A stretch of 64,000 nt of DNA from Prevotella sp. (GTDB taxonomy: Bacteria > Bacteroidota > Bacteroidia > Bacteroidales > Bacteroidaceae), in assembly GCA_017651265.1 (NCBI GenBank), contig JAGCDO010000005.1, positions 1-64,000 of the forward strand. The letters run 5' to 3'. This document shows positions 15,194-23,558 of the stretch, piece after piece. A program made the position numbers and the translations under genes. The stretch's first letter is position 1; every line of letters begins with the position of its first letter. The notes beneath the pieces are model-generated. The model was given only the letters and a program-made list of their open reading frames with translations. It made no database searches and was not told where the DNA came from.

Positions 15194-16261
15194 TCAGCGC
15201 TTGCGCTGAATAAAGAACTGCAAAAGCATGGCTAAAGCAACTGCCGAGAGCAGATAGATCATGATGCCCCAATAGATGTCAACCTTACGGTAATGCGAGA
15301 TAATCAGCTCACGCATCACGGGATGCATCACAAACAAGGCAGCCGAGATGCCACCAAACCACGCGCAAGGCTTCATCAGCCACTGTGGCAGTAGTTTTAC
15401 CGTTGCCACGGCACCTGTGGTAATGAACAAGGGCACCCACAACCAGGTATGTACACTCATGCTACCTGCCGCCACACCCACAACCGAGAACAGGACAATC
15501 AGCAGGTATCGTACTGAACTCAAAGTTCTCTTCATATAGCGTGCATAGGCTATTCCCATGCAGAAGGGCAGCATTCCACCGATGAAGTTATACCTGAGAT
15601 AGTTCAACAGGTTGAAATCACAGGTATTGCTCAGGGCAGCCCACCATTGCAAGAGCCAGCATACCACGATCGTTCCTAACAGGATACCATAGCCTCGCCA
15701 ACGGTAGAATACCAACCGATAGAGGATATACAACTGAATCATCAGTCCGAAGAACCAATAGGGTCCTGGGAAGATGACCTTGTCGGGTAACCAATAGAGG
15801 AAGTTGACCGTCATGGTGAGGTGCGCAGCGATGCGGTCAAGGGAGAACACCTCTGCTCCATTTGAATGGCGCAGGAAGTAGATGGCCATGAACAGCAGAT
15901 AGCCCCAAATCATCAATCGGAACAGCTTACGGAAATGTTTCCATATCCATTGCGCCGTTCCCTCGTTCCCTCCGTCTTTCGTTTCTTCGTATTTCTTCAC
16001 CAGACCGTAGCCACTGATGAATAGGAACACTGGTACGCCATAATGACCGAAGAACGAGAAGAAATGGATGAACAAGTCCTTGTCAAACGTCATCACCTTC
16101 TCCAACATCTGCATAGGTTTCTCTGCAGTGAACGTGTATTCGTTCTCCTTCACTGCAAAACCTAAGAAATGACAGTAGTTGTGCAGCACAATGCCTAAGA
16201 TGGCTATGCCGCGCAACGCCTGTGATTCGGCCATACTCAATATATCTTTCTTCATCTCCAT
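15194..16261 (-). CDS. Acyltransferase 3 family membrane protein, 355 aa
   Basis: Second acyltransferase 3 family protein. Signature: SQALRGIAILGIVLHNYCHF with the conserved His near residue 30, FGHYGVPVFLFISGYGLVKKYEE near 85, about ten hydrophobic segments and a C-terminal ISAALFVMHPVMRELI. The start was set at 16261 (MEMKKDIL); 16255 is equally good. The longer frame to 16273 reads MRSD from the CTTCTCA heptamer array upstream and is less likely. It presumably decorates the same envelope polymer as its neighbour. Substrate unknown. Confidence 0.86.
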   Translation of the reverse strand: MEMKKDILSMAESQALRGIAILGIVLHNYCHFLGFAVKENEYTFTAEKPMQMLEKVMTFDKDLFIHFFSFFGHYGVPVFLFISGYGLVKKYEETKDGGNEGTAQWIWKHFRKLFRLMIWGYLLFMAIYFLRHSNGAEVFSLDRIAAHLTMTVNFLYWLPDKVIFPGPYWFFGLMIQLYILYRLVFYRWRGYGILLGTIVVCWLLQWWAALSNTCDFNLLNYLRYNFIGGMLPFCMGIAYARYMKRTLSSVRYLLIVLFSVVGVAAGSMSVHTWLWVPLFITTGAVATVKLLPQWLMKPCAWFGGISAALFVMHPVMRELIISHYRKVDIYWGIMIYLLSAVALAMLLQFFIQRKR

Positions 16262-16330
16262 ATCACTTCTCACCTCTCACCTCTAACAATCTCACCTCTC
16301 ACCCCTAACAATCTCACCTCTCACCTCTAA
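16262..16330. repeat. Heptamer array with 22-bp super-period
   Basis: CCTCTCA and CCTCTAA/CCCCTAA words with an 8-base CAATCTCA, so that the 7+7+8 unit repeats every 22 bp. It separates two genes and its right end supplies the RGER C-terminus and stop of the gene ending at 16314. Confidence 0.9.
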
Positions 16331-18131
16331 TTATATCATAGTCGGTCGTGTTCTTGAGGATACGTGGACGCATCTCGTTGTACTGCGGACTTAGAATATC
16401 CAGTTCCTCACGATAGTCGGGCGTATGAATCCCTGCCAGATGCATCAGCAGGAACGGTATCGCATCAGTCATATACCTACGGTTCTTGGCCCTCACGATA
16501 GCATCAAAGAGTTCAGGCTGTTCCACCATGAAAGCATGCGAGCACCATATCCAGAAAGGAATGTCAAACTCCTCGTGAGCCAAACGGCCGGTAATCTCCG
16601 TACTGTGCATGCGTCCACAGAAGTGCACCCCCGGACCATAGCATTCCTCACCATGGTCGGGCACATAAATCACCACGGCCTGCTCATTCTCCACCCTTCG
16701 GATGACCTGATCCACAATGGAATCATTATACAGTATAGCATTATCGTAATAGGCCAAGCGTTGAATCTCTGCAGGACTAAGGTCGGGACGATCATAATCT
16801 TCGCGTTTGAAGAACCAGCGGTTTTTCGGACTCCTGGTGCGGTAGTCCAAATGTTGTCCTTTCAGGTGAACAATCGTCAGTTCCCCCTGCTTTGAGGACA
16901 TCCTTCCTCCTTCCTCCTTCGTCCTTCCTCGAATATCGTCCCAATCCTTCAGCAGTCCTTCATCGTAATACGACAGTTTCTCGTTTCTTGCATCGAACAT
17001 CGCATTACTGAGTGTCGGGTTGTTCAGGAAGAAGCCGCCACTGAAGTCATATACCGCCTCTTTTGCCTGCGGCAGGAACTGATTGGTGAGGAAGGTGACA
17101 TGATAGCCAGCCTGTCGGAATACTTCCGGGAACAGCGGATAGTCGCACCACTCGCCTTGATCGCCTACGGTGTAGAGCGAGAAGAGATACTTGAAGACAA
17201 AACTCGTGAGGTTCCAAGGAGCTACCACATCCTGATAGGCAATCAGTTCCCCTTGTTGGGCCCGTTTCAGCTGTCGAGGTGTTGTTGGCTTCTCATAGCC
17301 ATACAGCTGAGCATGATGACGGTTATAACTCTCGCCGATAATCAGTATGATATGGGGCGTGGTGAAGGCACAACTGTCCACCTGTACCTTATCAATCCCC
17401 GTTATCAGTTTTTGCACCTGTTTGGCTGTGAGTTGGTTTGCCCGTATGCTGAAGGCCAGTCGGTACAAAGGCTGGTAGAGGTTCGCACAAGTCTTTTCCG
17501 TGAGTTCATGCTCCACCTCTCCGATGGTCTGGTACGACATCAACCGATGAAACGCCTCCTTGTTCTTCCAGCAGTCGGTGAGGGAGAAGAGGAATGTTAG
17601 AATCAAGAGGCAAGAGGCAAGAAGCAAGAGGATACCTTTATGTTTATCATGACATTTACTCAATACATTTCTCTTGCTTCTTGCTTCTTGCCTCTTGATT
17701 CTGATAACACTCCACACCACATGCACCAGCATCACCAGCAACACCCAACCGAGCTTACTGAAGATGATGTCGGTGGAGAGATAGGATTTCAGGAACTCCC
17801 CTGCTTCCTGCGCATTCGTCTCACCTACTAATAATAACATGGTAGGAGTAAGCGTACTGCCGAACTTGATGAAGCAATACACATCGACGATGGCGACAAT
17901 ATAGGCAATGATATAGAACAGGCGTTTGATCCACACGCTGATCTTCTGGGGAAGGAGTGAAAGAAACAGGAATAGCACGGTTACATCCACGAACAGCTCT
18001 GTATAGAGATGGTCGTAAATCTTCGCATTCCGTGTTTGAGGAAGGACGACAAATGCCGTCACAATGCCCAACGCATACATGAACACCCAGAATGCGATGT
18101 TCCGTTTCATGTTCTGCAGAAGATACCTCAT
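16314..18131 (-). CDS. EptA-like phosphoethanolamine transferase, 605 aa
   Basis: Inner-membrane alkaline-phosphatase-fold enzyme that transfers phosphoethanolamine to lipid A or another glycan. Five membrane helices (about 10-31, 47-62, 67-90, 122-145, 168-184) precede a periplasmic catalytic domain with HIILIIGESYNRHHAQLYGY (nucleophile region; the usual Thr is not obvious after GES), PWNLTSFVFKYLFS holding a plausible nucleophile Thr, VHLKGQHLDYRTR and YVPDHGEECYG with HFCGRMHS as metal ligands. Three repeat tracts lie inside the frame: 17599-17702, 16900-16931, and the C-terminal RGER. Its start overlaps the nadD stop by 4 bases (ATGA). EptA-type proteins raise resistance to cationic peptides; that role here is inferred. 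Confidence 0.85.
   Translation of the reverse strand: MRYLLQNMKRNIAFWVFMYALGIVTAFVVLPQTRNAKIYDHLYTELFVDVTVLFLFLSLLPQKISVWIKRLFYIIAYIVAIVDVYCFIKFGSTLTPTMLLLVGETNAQEAGEFLKSYLSTDIIFSKLGWVLLVMLVHVVWSVIRIKRQEARSKRNVLSKCHDKHKGILLLLASCLLILTFLFSLTDCWKNKEAFHRLMSYQTIGEVEHELTEKTCANLYQPLYRLAFSIRANQLTAKQVQKLITGIDKVQVDSCAFTTPHIILIIGESYNRHHAQLYGYEKPTTPRQLKRAQQGELIAYQDVVAPWNLTSFVFKYLFSLYTVGDQGEWCDYPLFPEVFRQAGYHVTFLTNQFLPQAKEAVYDFSGGFFLNNPTLSNAMFDARNEKLSYYDEGLLKDWDDIRGRTKEEGGRMSSKQGELTIVHLKGQHLDYRTRSPKNRWFFKREDYDRPDLSPAEIQRLAYYDNAILYNDSIVDQVIRRVENEQAVVIYVPDHGEECYGPGVHFCGRMHSTEITGRLAHEEFDIPFWIWCSHAFMVEQPELFDAIVRAKNRRYMTDAIPFLLMHLAGIHTPDYREELDILSPQYNEMRPRILKNTTDYDIIRGER
16900..16931. repeat. In-frame heptamer arm (CCTTCCT words) inside the EptA-like gene
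   Basis: A single arm of CCTTCCT/CCTTCGT words ending in CCTCG, like the outer end of the 118-bp element. Read on the coding strand it gives RGRTKEEGGRM, a charged insert in the periplasmic domain. Confidence 0.8.
17599..17702. repeat. In-frame 32-bp inverted repeat inside the EptA-like gene
   Basis: Arms 17599-17630 and 17671-17702 are complementary with one mismatch and made of CAAGAGG/CTTGCTT heptamers; the 40-bp centre is unlike the 54-bp core seen elsewhere. One arm encodes RQEARSKRN and the other ILLLLASCLLIL. Confidence 0.92.
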
Positions 18132-18700
18132 TGGTATAGATGTTCCTGATAGATATAATCGGCAACCGACTTAGGGACTAGTCTGCTGATAGATTTTCCT
18201 GCTGCCACCCGTTGTCTGACAAGTGTACTGCTGATGGGAATACGTTTTGTTTCGATGATCTTAACACGAGGAGGCAGTTTATCCATATCATAGGAACTTC
18301 CTTCTCGCGGGTAAACCACAATATCATGATGGGCAAGGATGTCAGCTGCCCGGTACCACTTGGGAAAGGAGGTCCAGTTATCACCACCGATAAGCAGGGT
18401 GAAGGTATGGTCCGGGTAATCCTTCGACAAGGCCTGTAAGGTATTCCAAGTAAAAGACGGTTTGGGCAGGCGGAACTCATAATCGCTGGCGATGAGGTGC
18501 TTATATCGTTGCAGCGCCATCTCAACCATACGATAGCGCGTTCTATCCCATAGCAGTTCATGATTCACCTTGAACGGATTCTGGGGAGTTACCATGAACC
18601 ACACCTCATCCAGTCCGGCACTTTGCAGAAGTTGCCGGGCCAATCGGATATGTCCGAAATGAATGGGGTTGAACGTCCCGCCAAATAAACCGATCTTCAC
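18128..18700 (-). CDS. nadD: Nicotinate-nucleotide adenylyltransferase, 190 aa
   Basis: Joins nicotinate mononucleotide and ATP into deamido-NAD in NAD synthesis. The start MKIGLFGGTFNPIHFGHIRLA carries the GGTFNPxHxGH nucleotidyltransferase motif, WFMVTPQNPFK follows near residue 35, and the C-terminal ISSTLVRQRVAAGKSISRLVP is the ISSTxIR motif. Length and layout are normal for bacterial NadD. Overlaps the downstream EptA-like gene by 4 bases and is 14 bases after gmk; the order yicC-gmk-nadD is common in Bacteroidetes. Confidence 0.96.
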   Translation of the reverse strand: MKIGLFGGTFNPIHFGHIRLARQLLQSAGLDEVWFMVTPQNPFKVNHELLWDRTRYRMVEMALQRYKHLIASDYEFRLPKPSFTWNTLQALSKDYPDHTFTLLIGGDNWTSFPKWYRAADILAHHDIVVYPREGSSYDMDKLPPRVKIIETKRIPISSTLVRQRVAAGKSISRLVPKSVADYIYQEHLYQ

Positions 18701-18714
18701 GTAAACTTTGAACT

Positions 18715-19314
18715 TTACGACTTTCTTTTACACTTTTTCCTTTTGCCCTTCAAGAATTGCTGGATGATCTCAAGGGTTTCATTTTCGGCAGTAGCCAGAT
18801 CGTCATTCACCACCACACGATCAAACTGATCAGCAAAGGTGAGTTCGAAGCTGGCACGCTCTATACGCTGGTCGATCACTTCTGGTGCATCCGTGCCACG
18901 ACCTTCCAAACGCTTGCGCAGTTCTTCAATCGATGGAGGTTGGATAAAGATGCTTAGGGCCTCATCACCATAATATTTCTTGATGTTACAGCCACCCTTC
19001 ACATCCACATCGAATACTACGTTCTCACCATTCAAACGTTGACGTTCCACCTGTTCCTTCAAGGTACCGTAGAAACGACCTTCATACACTTCCTCGTACT
19101 CTAAGAACTCTCCGTTATCAATCTTTGTCTTGAACTCTTCCAGCGTAAGAAAGAAATACTCTACTCCGTTTTGCTCCGTGCCTCGCGGTGCCCTGCTCGT
19201 ACAACTGATAGAGAAACAGAGGTTCAGTTCAGGATGCTCCTGCATCAACCAATTGATGATTGTGCTCTTTCCGCTGCCCGATGGCGCGCTAATGATAACT
19301 AATTTTCCTTTCAT
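18715..19314 (-). CDS. gmk: Guanylate kinase, 199 aa
   Basis: Phosphorylates GMP to GDP. The start MKGKLVIISAPSGSGKSTI has the P-loop at residues 10-18; SISCTSRAPRGTEQNGVEYFFLT is the GMP-binding loop, and GTLKEQVERQRLNGENVVFDVDVKGG the lid and core. Length normal. The C-terminal tail KGKRKKCKRKS is very basic. Located between yicC and nadD in one transcription unit. Confidence 0.97.
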   Translation of the reverse strand: MKGKLVIISAPSGSGKSTIINWLMQEHPELNLCFSISCTSRAPRGTEQNGVEYFFLTLEEFKTKIDNGEFLEYEEVYEGRFYGTLKEQVERQRLNGENVVFDVDVKGGCNIKKYYGDEALSIFIQPPSIEELRKRLEGRGTDAPEVIDQRIERASFELTFADQFDRVVVNDDLATAENETLEIIQQFLKGKRKKCKRKS

Positions 19315-19350
19315 ATCTCTTCTTATTACCTCTTAATCAGTTCTCGCAAA

Positions 19351-20226
19351 TTACAACGCATTCAGTACTTGTTCCTTGATCTGCTCCAACTCGTCCTTCA
19401 TCATCACCACGATGTTCTGCATCTCTGCTTGGTTACTCTTGGAGCCCGTGGTGTTGATTTCTCGTCCCATCTCTTGTGCAATGAATCCCAACTTCTTGCC
19501 CTGACCGCCATTTTCGTTCATCGTGTCACGGAAATACTTCAGGTGGTTGGCAAGTCGTTGTTTCTCCTCGCTGATATCCAGTTTCTCAATATAATAGATG
19601 AGTTCCTGCTCCATGCGGTTCTTGTCGTAGTCAACCTCAGGAATACTCTTGAGTCCTTCCACAATCCTGGCACGGATCTTTTCTACACGCGACTTTTCAA
19701 ATGGCTCGATGCTTTCCAGTAAACGACCGATATTGTCGATCTTCTCCTCGAACTTCTTCTGGAGGGCGGCACCTTCCTGCTTACGGAACGATACCAGATG
19801 GGCAATGGCCTCTTCAATGGCCTTTTTAACAATGTCCCATTCCTCCTCACTCAGCTCCTCCACATCGGTCTTGGTTGTCACATCAGGAAGGCGTAAGATG
19901 GTATAATACCAGTCGGTTGGCTCAGGAATACCAGTGGCTGCAGAGATCGTTTTAATCTGTTGGTAATAATTTTCAACAAGTGCCGCATTAATGGGCGTAG
20001 CATCAACAGCAGCGTCTTTCTCTATCCAAAGAGAGAAGTCAACCTTTCCGCGAAGTAAGGCAGCAGAGATCATCTGACGGATTTCCATTTCCTTTTCCCG
20101 ATAGAGGGGAGCCACGCGGGTGTTCAAGTCAAGCTGCTTACTGTTCAGTGACTTTATCTCAACATTTATCTTCTTTTCATTAAAGGTTACGACCGCTTTG
20201 CCGTAGCCTGTCATTGACTGTATCAT
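19351..20226 (-). CDS. yicC: YicC family protein, 291 aa
   Basis: Stress-linked endoribonuclease family. The N-terminus MIQSMTGYGKAVVTF is the family signature, followed by EIKSLNSKQLDLNTRV and REKEMEIRQMI; the C-terminal DUF1732 segment reads QELIYYIEKLDISEEKQRLANHL and KLGFIAQEMGREINTTGSKS. The ATG at 20226 was chosen: the longer frame would use a TTG that is part of the TACTTTTG promoter element at 20251-20258. First gene of the unit yicC, gmk, nadD and perhaps the envelope genes that follow; divergent from tsaB. Confidence 0.94.
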   Translation of the reverse strand: MIQSMTGYGKAVVTFNEKKINVEIKSLNSKQLDLNTRVAPLYREKEMEIRQMISAALLRGKVDFSLWIEKDAAVDATPINAALVENYYQQIKTISAATGIPEPTDWYYTILRLPDVTTKTDVEELSEEEWDIVKKAIEEAIAHLVSFRKQEGAALQKKFEEKIDNIGRLLESIEPFEKSRVEKIRARIVEGLKSIPEVDYDKNRMEQELIYYIEKLDISEEKQRLANHLKYFRDTMNENGGQGKKLGFIAQEMGREINTTGSKSNQAEMQNIVVMMKDELEQIKEQVLNAL

Positions 20227-20250
20227 AATATGTTTGAAGTTAAATTTATG

Positions 20251-20258
20251 CAAAAGTA
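20251..20258 (-). promoter_or_regulatory. -7 element of yicC
   Basis: Minus-strand TACTTTTG followed by GC-poor leader, 24 bases before the ATG at 20226. It overlaps the alternative TTG start and argues against it. Confidence 0.6.
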
Positions 20259-20280
20259 CAAATAATTTCCGGAAAATGCG

Positions 20281-20288
20281 TATTTTTG
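20281..20288 (+). promoter_or_regulatory. -7 element of the tsaB operon
   Basis: TATTTTTG, 24 bases before the tsaB ATG. The two divergent -7 elements are only 22 bases apart. No clear -33 box. Confidence 0.6.
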
Positions 20289-20312
20289 CACTTTAATTTA
20301 GAAAGATATTTT

Positions 20313-21002
20313 ATGTCTTGTATTATCAATATAGAAACAAGTACGGACGTTTGCTCGGTTTCTGCCAGTCAGGATGGAGCCGTGATCTTCAACGAAGAAG
20401 ACCGTGAAGGACCGAATCATGCGGTGAAGCTGGGCGTCTTTGTGGATGAGGCTTTGTCGTTCATCGAGAGTCATGCCATTCCTCTTGATGCCGTGGCAGT
20501 AAGCAGCGGTCCTGGCAGCTATACGGGCTTACGAATCGGTGCTTCTATGGCGAAAGGCATCTGCTATGGCCGTGACGTCAAACTCATAGGCATTCCTACC
20601 TTGGAACTGCTATGCGTTCCTGTTCTGCTTCGTCAGGAGATCGAGGAAGACGCCCTGCTGTGTCCGATGATTGATGCCCGCAGAATGGAGGTGTATGCAG
20701 GAATATACGATCGTTCTCTGCACCCTATCCGTCCTGTACAGGCTGATGTTGTTGAGGCTGACACGTACAAAGAGTTCCTCGATGCGCATCCTGTGTATTT
20801 CTTCGGTAACGGAGCCGCCAAGTGCATGGAGGCCATCAAACATCCCAATGCCCATCTGATAGAGAATATATTACCTCTGGCCAAATGGATGTTCCCGTTG
20901 GCAGAGAAACGAATCGCCTTGGAGCAGTTTGAGGATGTGGCCTACTTCGTTCCTTTCTATCTGAAGGATTTCGTGGCCAAGATGCCCAAAAAACTATTAT
21001 AA
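20313..21002 (+). CDS. tsaB: tRNA threonylcarbamoyladenosine biosynthesis protein TsaB, 229 aa
   Basis: Partner of TsaD in forming the t6A modification of ANN-decoding tRNAs. The N-terminus IINIETSTDVCSVSASQDG is the ASKHA-fold phosphate-1 region; VAVSSGPGSYTGLRIGASMAKG near residues 65-85 is the family signature. Cytoplasmic, normal length. The ATG at 20313 lies 24 bases after a -7 element. First gene of a plus-strand core operon. Confidence 0.95.
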   Translation: MSCIINIETSTDVCSVSASQDGAVIFNEEDREGPNHAVKLGVFVDEALSFIESHAIPLDAVAVSSGPGSYTGLRIGASMAKGICYGRDVKLIGIPTLELLCVPVLLRQEIEEDALLCPMIDARRMEVYAGIYDRSLHPIRPVQADVVEADTYKEFLDAHPVYFFGNGAAKCMEAIKHPNAHLIENILPLAKWMFPLAEKRIALEQFEDVAYFVPFYLKDFVAKMPKKLL

Positions 21003-21058
21003 TCATTCAACCCCATATCACCCATTAACCCTATAATGCCCATAAACCCCATTTTAAT

Positions 21059-21658
21059 ATGAACATCAAAGGTTTAGACTATAACACACAGCGAGAGAAA
21101 CTGATTCTCCCTGAGTATGGCAGAGAAGTGCAGAACATGGTTGACCATGCCATCTCTCTTCCTACCAAAGAAGAACGTCAGCGTTGTGCTGAAACCATTA
21201 TACGTATCATGGACCGGATGTTCCCACAGAACCGTGATAATGCTGATTACGAGCAGAAACTGTGGGATCACCTCGCCATCATGAGCGGTTTCCAATTGGA
21301 TATCGACTACCCTTATGATGTGAGCTCTGCCATGAAGATAGCCACCAAGCCGCAACCGCTTGACTATCCTATGCAGGAGATACCTGTACGTCATTACGGT
21401 CATCTGATCTTTGAGGCATTCGACAAGCTGAAGAGCATGCCTCCAGGTGAAGAAAGGGAAGAGCTGACACGTATCACTGCCAATCAGATGAAACGGAACC
21501 TGATGCAATGGAGTCATGGCGCTAATGATGACGAGAAAATAGCATCCGATCTGGCTCGCTATACCGATGGCGTTATCCAACTCGACCTGAGCACATTCAA
21601 GTTTGAGCGTGTACAGCTACGTGATGACCTGAACACACGTAACAAGAAAAAGAAATAA
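21059..21658 (+). CDS. DUF4290 domain-containing protein, 199 aa
   Basis: Matches DUF4290, a Bacteroidetes protein of unknown function usually placed next to murA, as here. Starts MNIKGLDYNTQREKLILPEYGREVQNMVDH and has conserved RHYGHLIFEAFDKLKSMP and LTRITANQMKRNLMQW segments. Soluble and helical with a lysine-rich end. The stop is 2 bases before the murA ATG, so it is co-translated with cell-wall synthesis. The 56-base gap after tsaB contains CCCAT-rich low-complexity words. Confidence 0.85.
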   Translation: MNIKGLDYNTQREKLILPEYGREVQNMVDHAISLPTKEERQRCAETIIRIMDRMFPQNRDNADYEQKLWDHLAIMSGFQLDIDYPYDVSSAMKIATKPQPLDYPMQEIPVRHYGHLIFEAFDKLKSMPPGEEREELTRITANQMKRNLMQWSHGANDDEKIASDLARYTDGVIQLDLSTFKFERVQLRDDLNTRNKKKK

Positions 21659-21660
21659 GC

Positions 21661-22971
21661 ATGGAGTCATTTACTATCGAAGGCGGACATCTGCTGAAGG
21701 GCGACATCACGCCACAAGGGGCGAAGAACGAAGCCCTGCAGGTGATTTGTGCCACCTTGCTCACCGATGAGGAGGTAATCATCCAGAACATCCCTGATAT
21801 CCTGGATGTGAACAACCTGATCCTGCTGTTGAAGCAGATTGGTGTCAAGGTGAACCAACTGAATCGCCACGACTACAGCTTTCAGGCCTCCGACCTTAAC
21901 CTCGACTATCTGCAGAGCGATGAGTTCGTACGCAAATGTGCAGCATTGCGCGGAAGCGTATTGATGATCGGTCCTCTGTTGGCCCGTTACGGAAAGGCTG
22001 TAGTAGCAGAACCCGGTGGTGACAAGATCGGTCGCCGGCGGCTCGACACGCACTTCCTCGGCTTCAAGTACCTGGGAGCGAAGTTCGATTTCAACGAGCA
22101 GCGCAATGTCTATGAGATCCATTCCAGCAAGCTCAAAGGTTGCTATATGTTGCTCGATGAGGCCTCGGTAACAGGAACGGCCAATATCATCATGGCTGCC
22201 GTCTTTGCTAAAGGTACCACTACCATATACAATGCTGCCTGCGAACCCTATATCCAGCAGTTGTGTCATCTGCTCAACAAGATGGGAGCAGAGATCAGCG
22301 GTATCGGCAGTAACCTCCTTACCATCGTTGGTGTGGATAAGCTTCATGGTGCGCAGCACCGCATCTTGCCCGACATGATTGAGGTAGGCTCGTTTATCGG
22401 TATGGCTGCCATGGTGGGAGATGGTATTCGCATCAAGGACGTATCGTTGCAGAACCTTGGCATCATTCCAGAGGCCTTCCGCCGACTGGGTGTGAAGATA
22501 AAGGTGGAAGGCGACGATCTGGTGATTCCTCGTCAGACACATTATATCATCGACTCGTTCATCGATGGCTCCATCATGACATTAGCCGATGCCCCTTGGC
22601 CTGGTTTGACTCCCGACCTGCTTTCTGTGCTGCTTGTCGTGGCTACTCAGGCAAGGGGTAGTGTGCTGTTCCATCAGAAGATGTTTGAAAGCAGACTGTT
22701 CTTCGTTGACAAGCTCATCGACATGGGGGCGCAGATTATTCTCTGCGATCCGCATCGTGCCGTGGTGGTGGGTCATGACCGCCGTAAACGGTTACGGGCA
22801 GGATGTATGACCAGTCCGGATATCCGTGCAGGTATTGCCTTGCTCATTGCTGCGCTGAGTGCCAACGGTACCAGCCGAATTGATAATGTGGCGCAGATCG
22901 ACCGTGGTTACGAAGATATTGAGGCACGACTGAATGCCTTGGGTGCCCATATACAACGAATAAGCTCTTAG
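21661..22971 (+). CDS. murA: UDP-N-acetylglucosamine 1-carboxyvinyltransferase, Asp-type active site, 436 aa
   Basis: Commits UDP-GlcNAc to peptidoglycan synthesis by adding enolpyruvate. Signature GGHLLKGDITPQGAKNEAL at the start (residues 8-26), LRGSVLMIGPLLARYGKAVV near 100, PGGDKIGRRRLDTH near 118 and TEHPWPGLTPD-like APWPGLTPDLL near 315. The residue usually Cys115 (E. coli numbering) is Asp121 here (GAC at 22021), the change that makes Mycobacterium and Chlamydia MurA insensitive to fosfomycin. Length normal. Between DUF4290 and rimM in a tight operon. Confidence 0.97.
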   Translation: MESFTIEGGHLLKGDITPQGAKNEALQVICATLLTDEEVIIQNIPDILDVNNLILLLKQIGVKVNQLNRHDYSFQASDLNLDYLQSDEFVRKCAALRGSVLMIGPLLARYGKAVVAEPGGDKIGRRRLDTHFLGFKYLGAKFDFNEQRNVYEIHSSKLKGCYMLLDEASVTGTANIIMAAVFAKGTTTIYNAACEPYIQQLCHLLNKMGAEISGIGSNLLTIVGVDKLHGAQHRILPDMIEVGSFIGMAAMVGDGIRIKDVSLQNLGIIPEAFRRLGVKIKVEGDDLVIPRQTHYIIDSFIDGSIMTLADAPWPGLTPDLLSVLLVVATQARGSVLFHQKMFESRLFFVDKLIDMGAQIILCDPHRAVVVGHDRRKRLRAGCMTSPDIRAGIALLIAALSANGTSRIDNVAQIDRGYEDIEARLNALGAHIQRISS

Positions 22972-22972
22972 C

Positions 22973-23503
22973 ATGATCCGACAAGAAGAAGTGTTCCGCA
23001 TTGGTCGTATCGGTAAGCCGCATGGCGTGAAAGGAGAGATGTCATTCCAGTTTACCGATGATGTGTTCGACCGCGTAGATGCCGACTACCTCATCCTGCA
23101 GGTAGATGGTATCCTGGTACCATTCTTTATGGAAGAATACCGTTTCCGCAGCGGCGACACGGCTTTGATGAAGTTCGAAGGGATAGATACGCTGGAGCAG
23201 GCAAGGAATCTGACAAACTGCGAAGTGTTCTTTCCAAGGGCATTGGCAGAAAGTCAGACCGATGAGGTGTCCTGGGCGCAGCTTACGGGAATGCAACTCA
23301 TCAACAACCAGAACGAGCAGTGCATAGGTACTGTTACGAGTGTGGATGACTCCACGGAGAATGTCTTACTGGTGATCAATGACGAGAAAGGGGAGGAGTT
23401 ACTGATTCCTGCCGTTGAGTCGTTCATCAAGGATATCGACATGGAGGAAAGGAAGATACGGGTGGAACTACCCGAAGGACTGTTAAGTCTGAACGACAAT
23501 TGA
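22973..23503 (+). CDS. rimM: 16S rRNA processing protein RimM, 176 aa
   Basis: Assists maturation of the 30S subunit head by binding S19. N-terminal RimM domain starts EVFRIGRIGKPHGVKGEMSF; FMEEYRFRSGDTALMKFEGI and EQARNLTNCEVFFP follow; the C-terminal PRC-barrel reads LTGMQLINNQNEQ and LLIPAVESFIKDID. One base separates its ATG from the murA stop. The stop codon lies in a CAATTGA-type heptamer array, so the final residues NDN may be repeat-derived. Confidence 0.95.
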   Translation: MIRQEEVFRIGRIGKPHGVKGEMSFQFTDDVFDRVDADYLILQVDGILVPFFMEEYRFRSGDTALMKFEGIDTLEQARNLTNCEVFFPRALAESQTDEVSWAQLTGMQLINNQNEQCIGTVTSVDDSTENVLLVINDEKGEELLIPAVESFIKDIDMEERKIRVELPEGLLSLNDN

Positions 23504-23530
23504 CAATGGATCATTGACCATTGATAATGA
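23496..23530. repeat. CAATTGA/TCATTGA heptamer array at the rimM-dxr junction
   Basis: Tandem words CAATTGA, CAATGGA, TCATTGA, CCATTGA, TAATGAA from 23498. The rimM stop is in the first word. A GAAGTGAAAAGTGAG stretch of the CTTCTCA type follows at the dxr start. Confidence 0.8.
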
Positions 23531-23558
23531 AAGAATCATTCGACTAATTCGTAGAGAA

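Noticed and set aside
21667..22542. Minus-strand frame of 291 codons opposite murA
   Set aside because: Shadow of a strongly conserved core gene; no recognisable domain.
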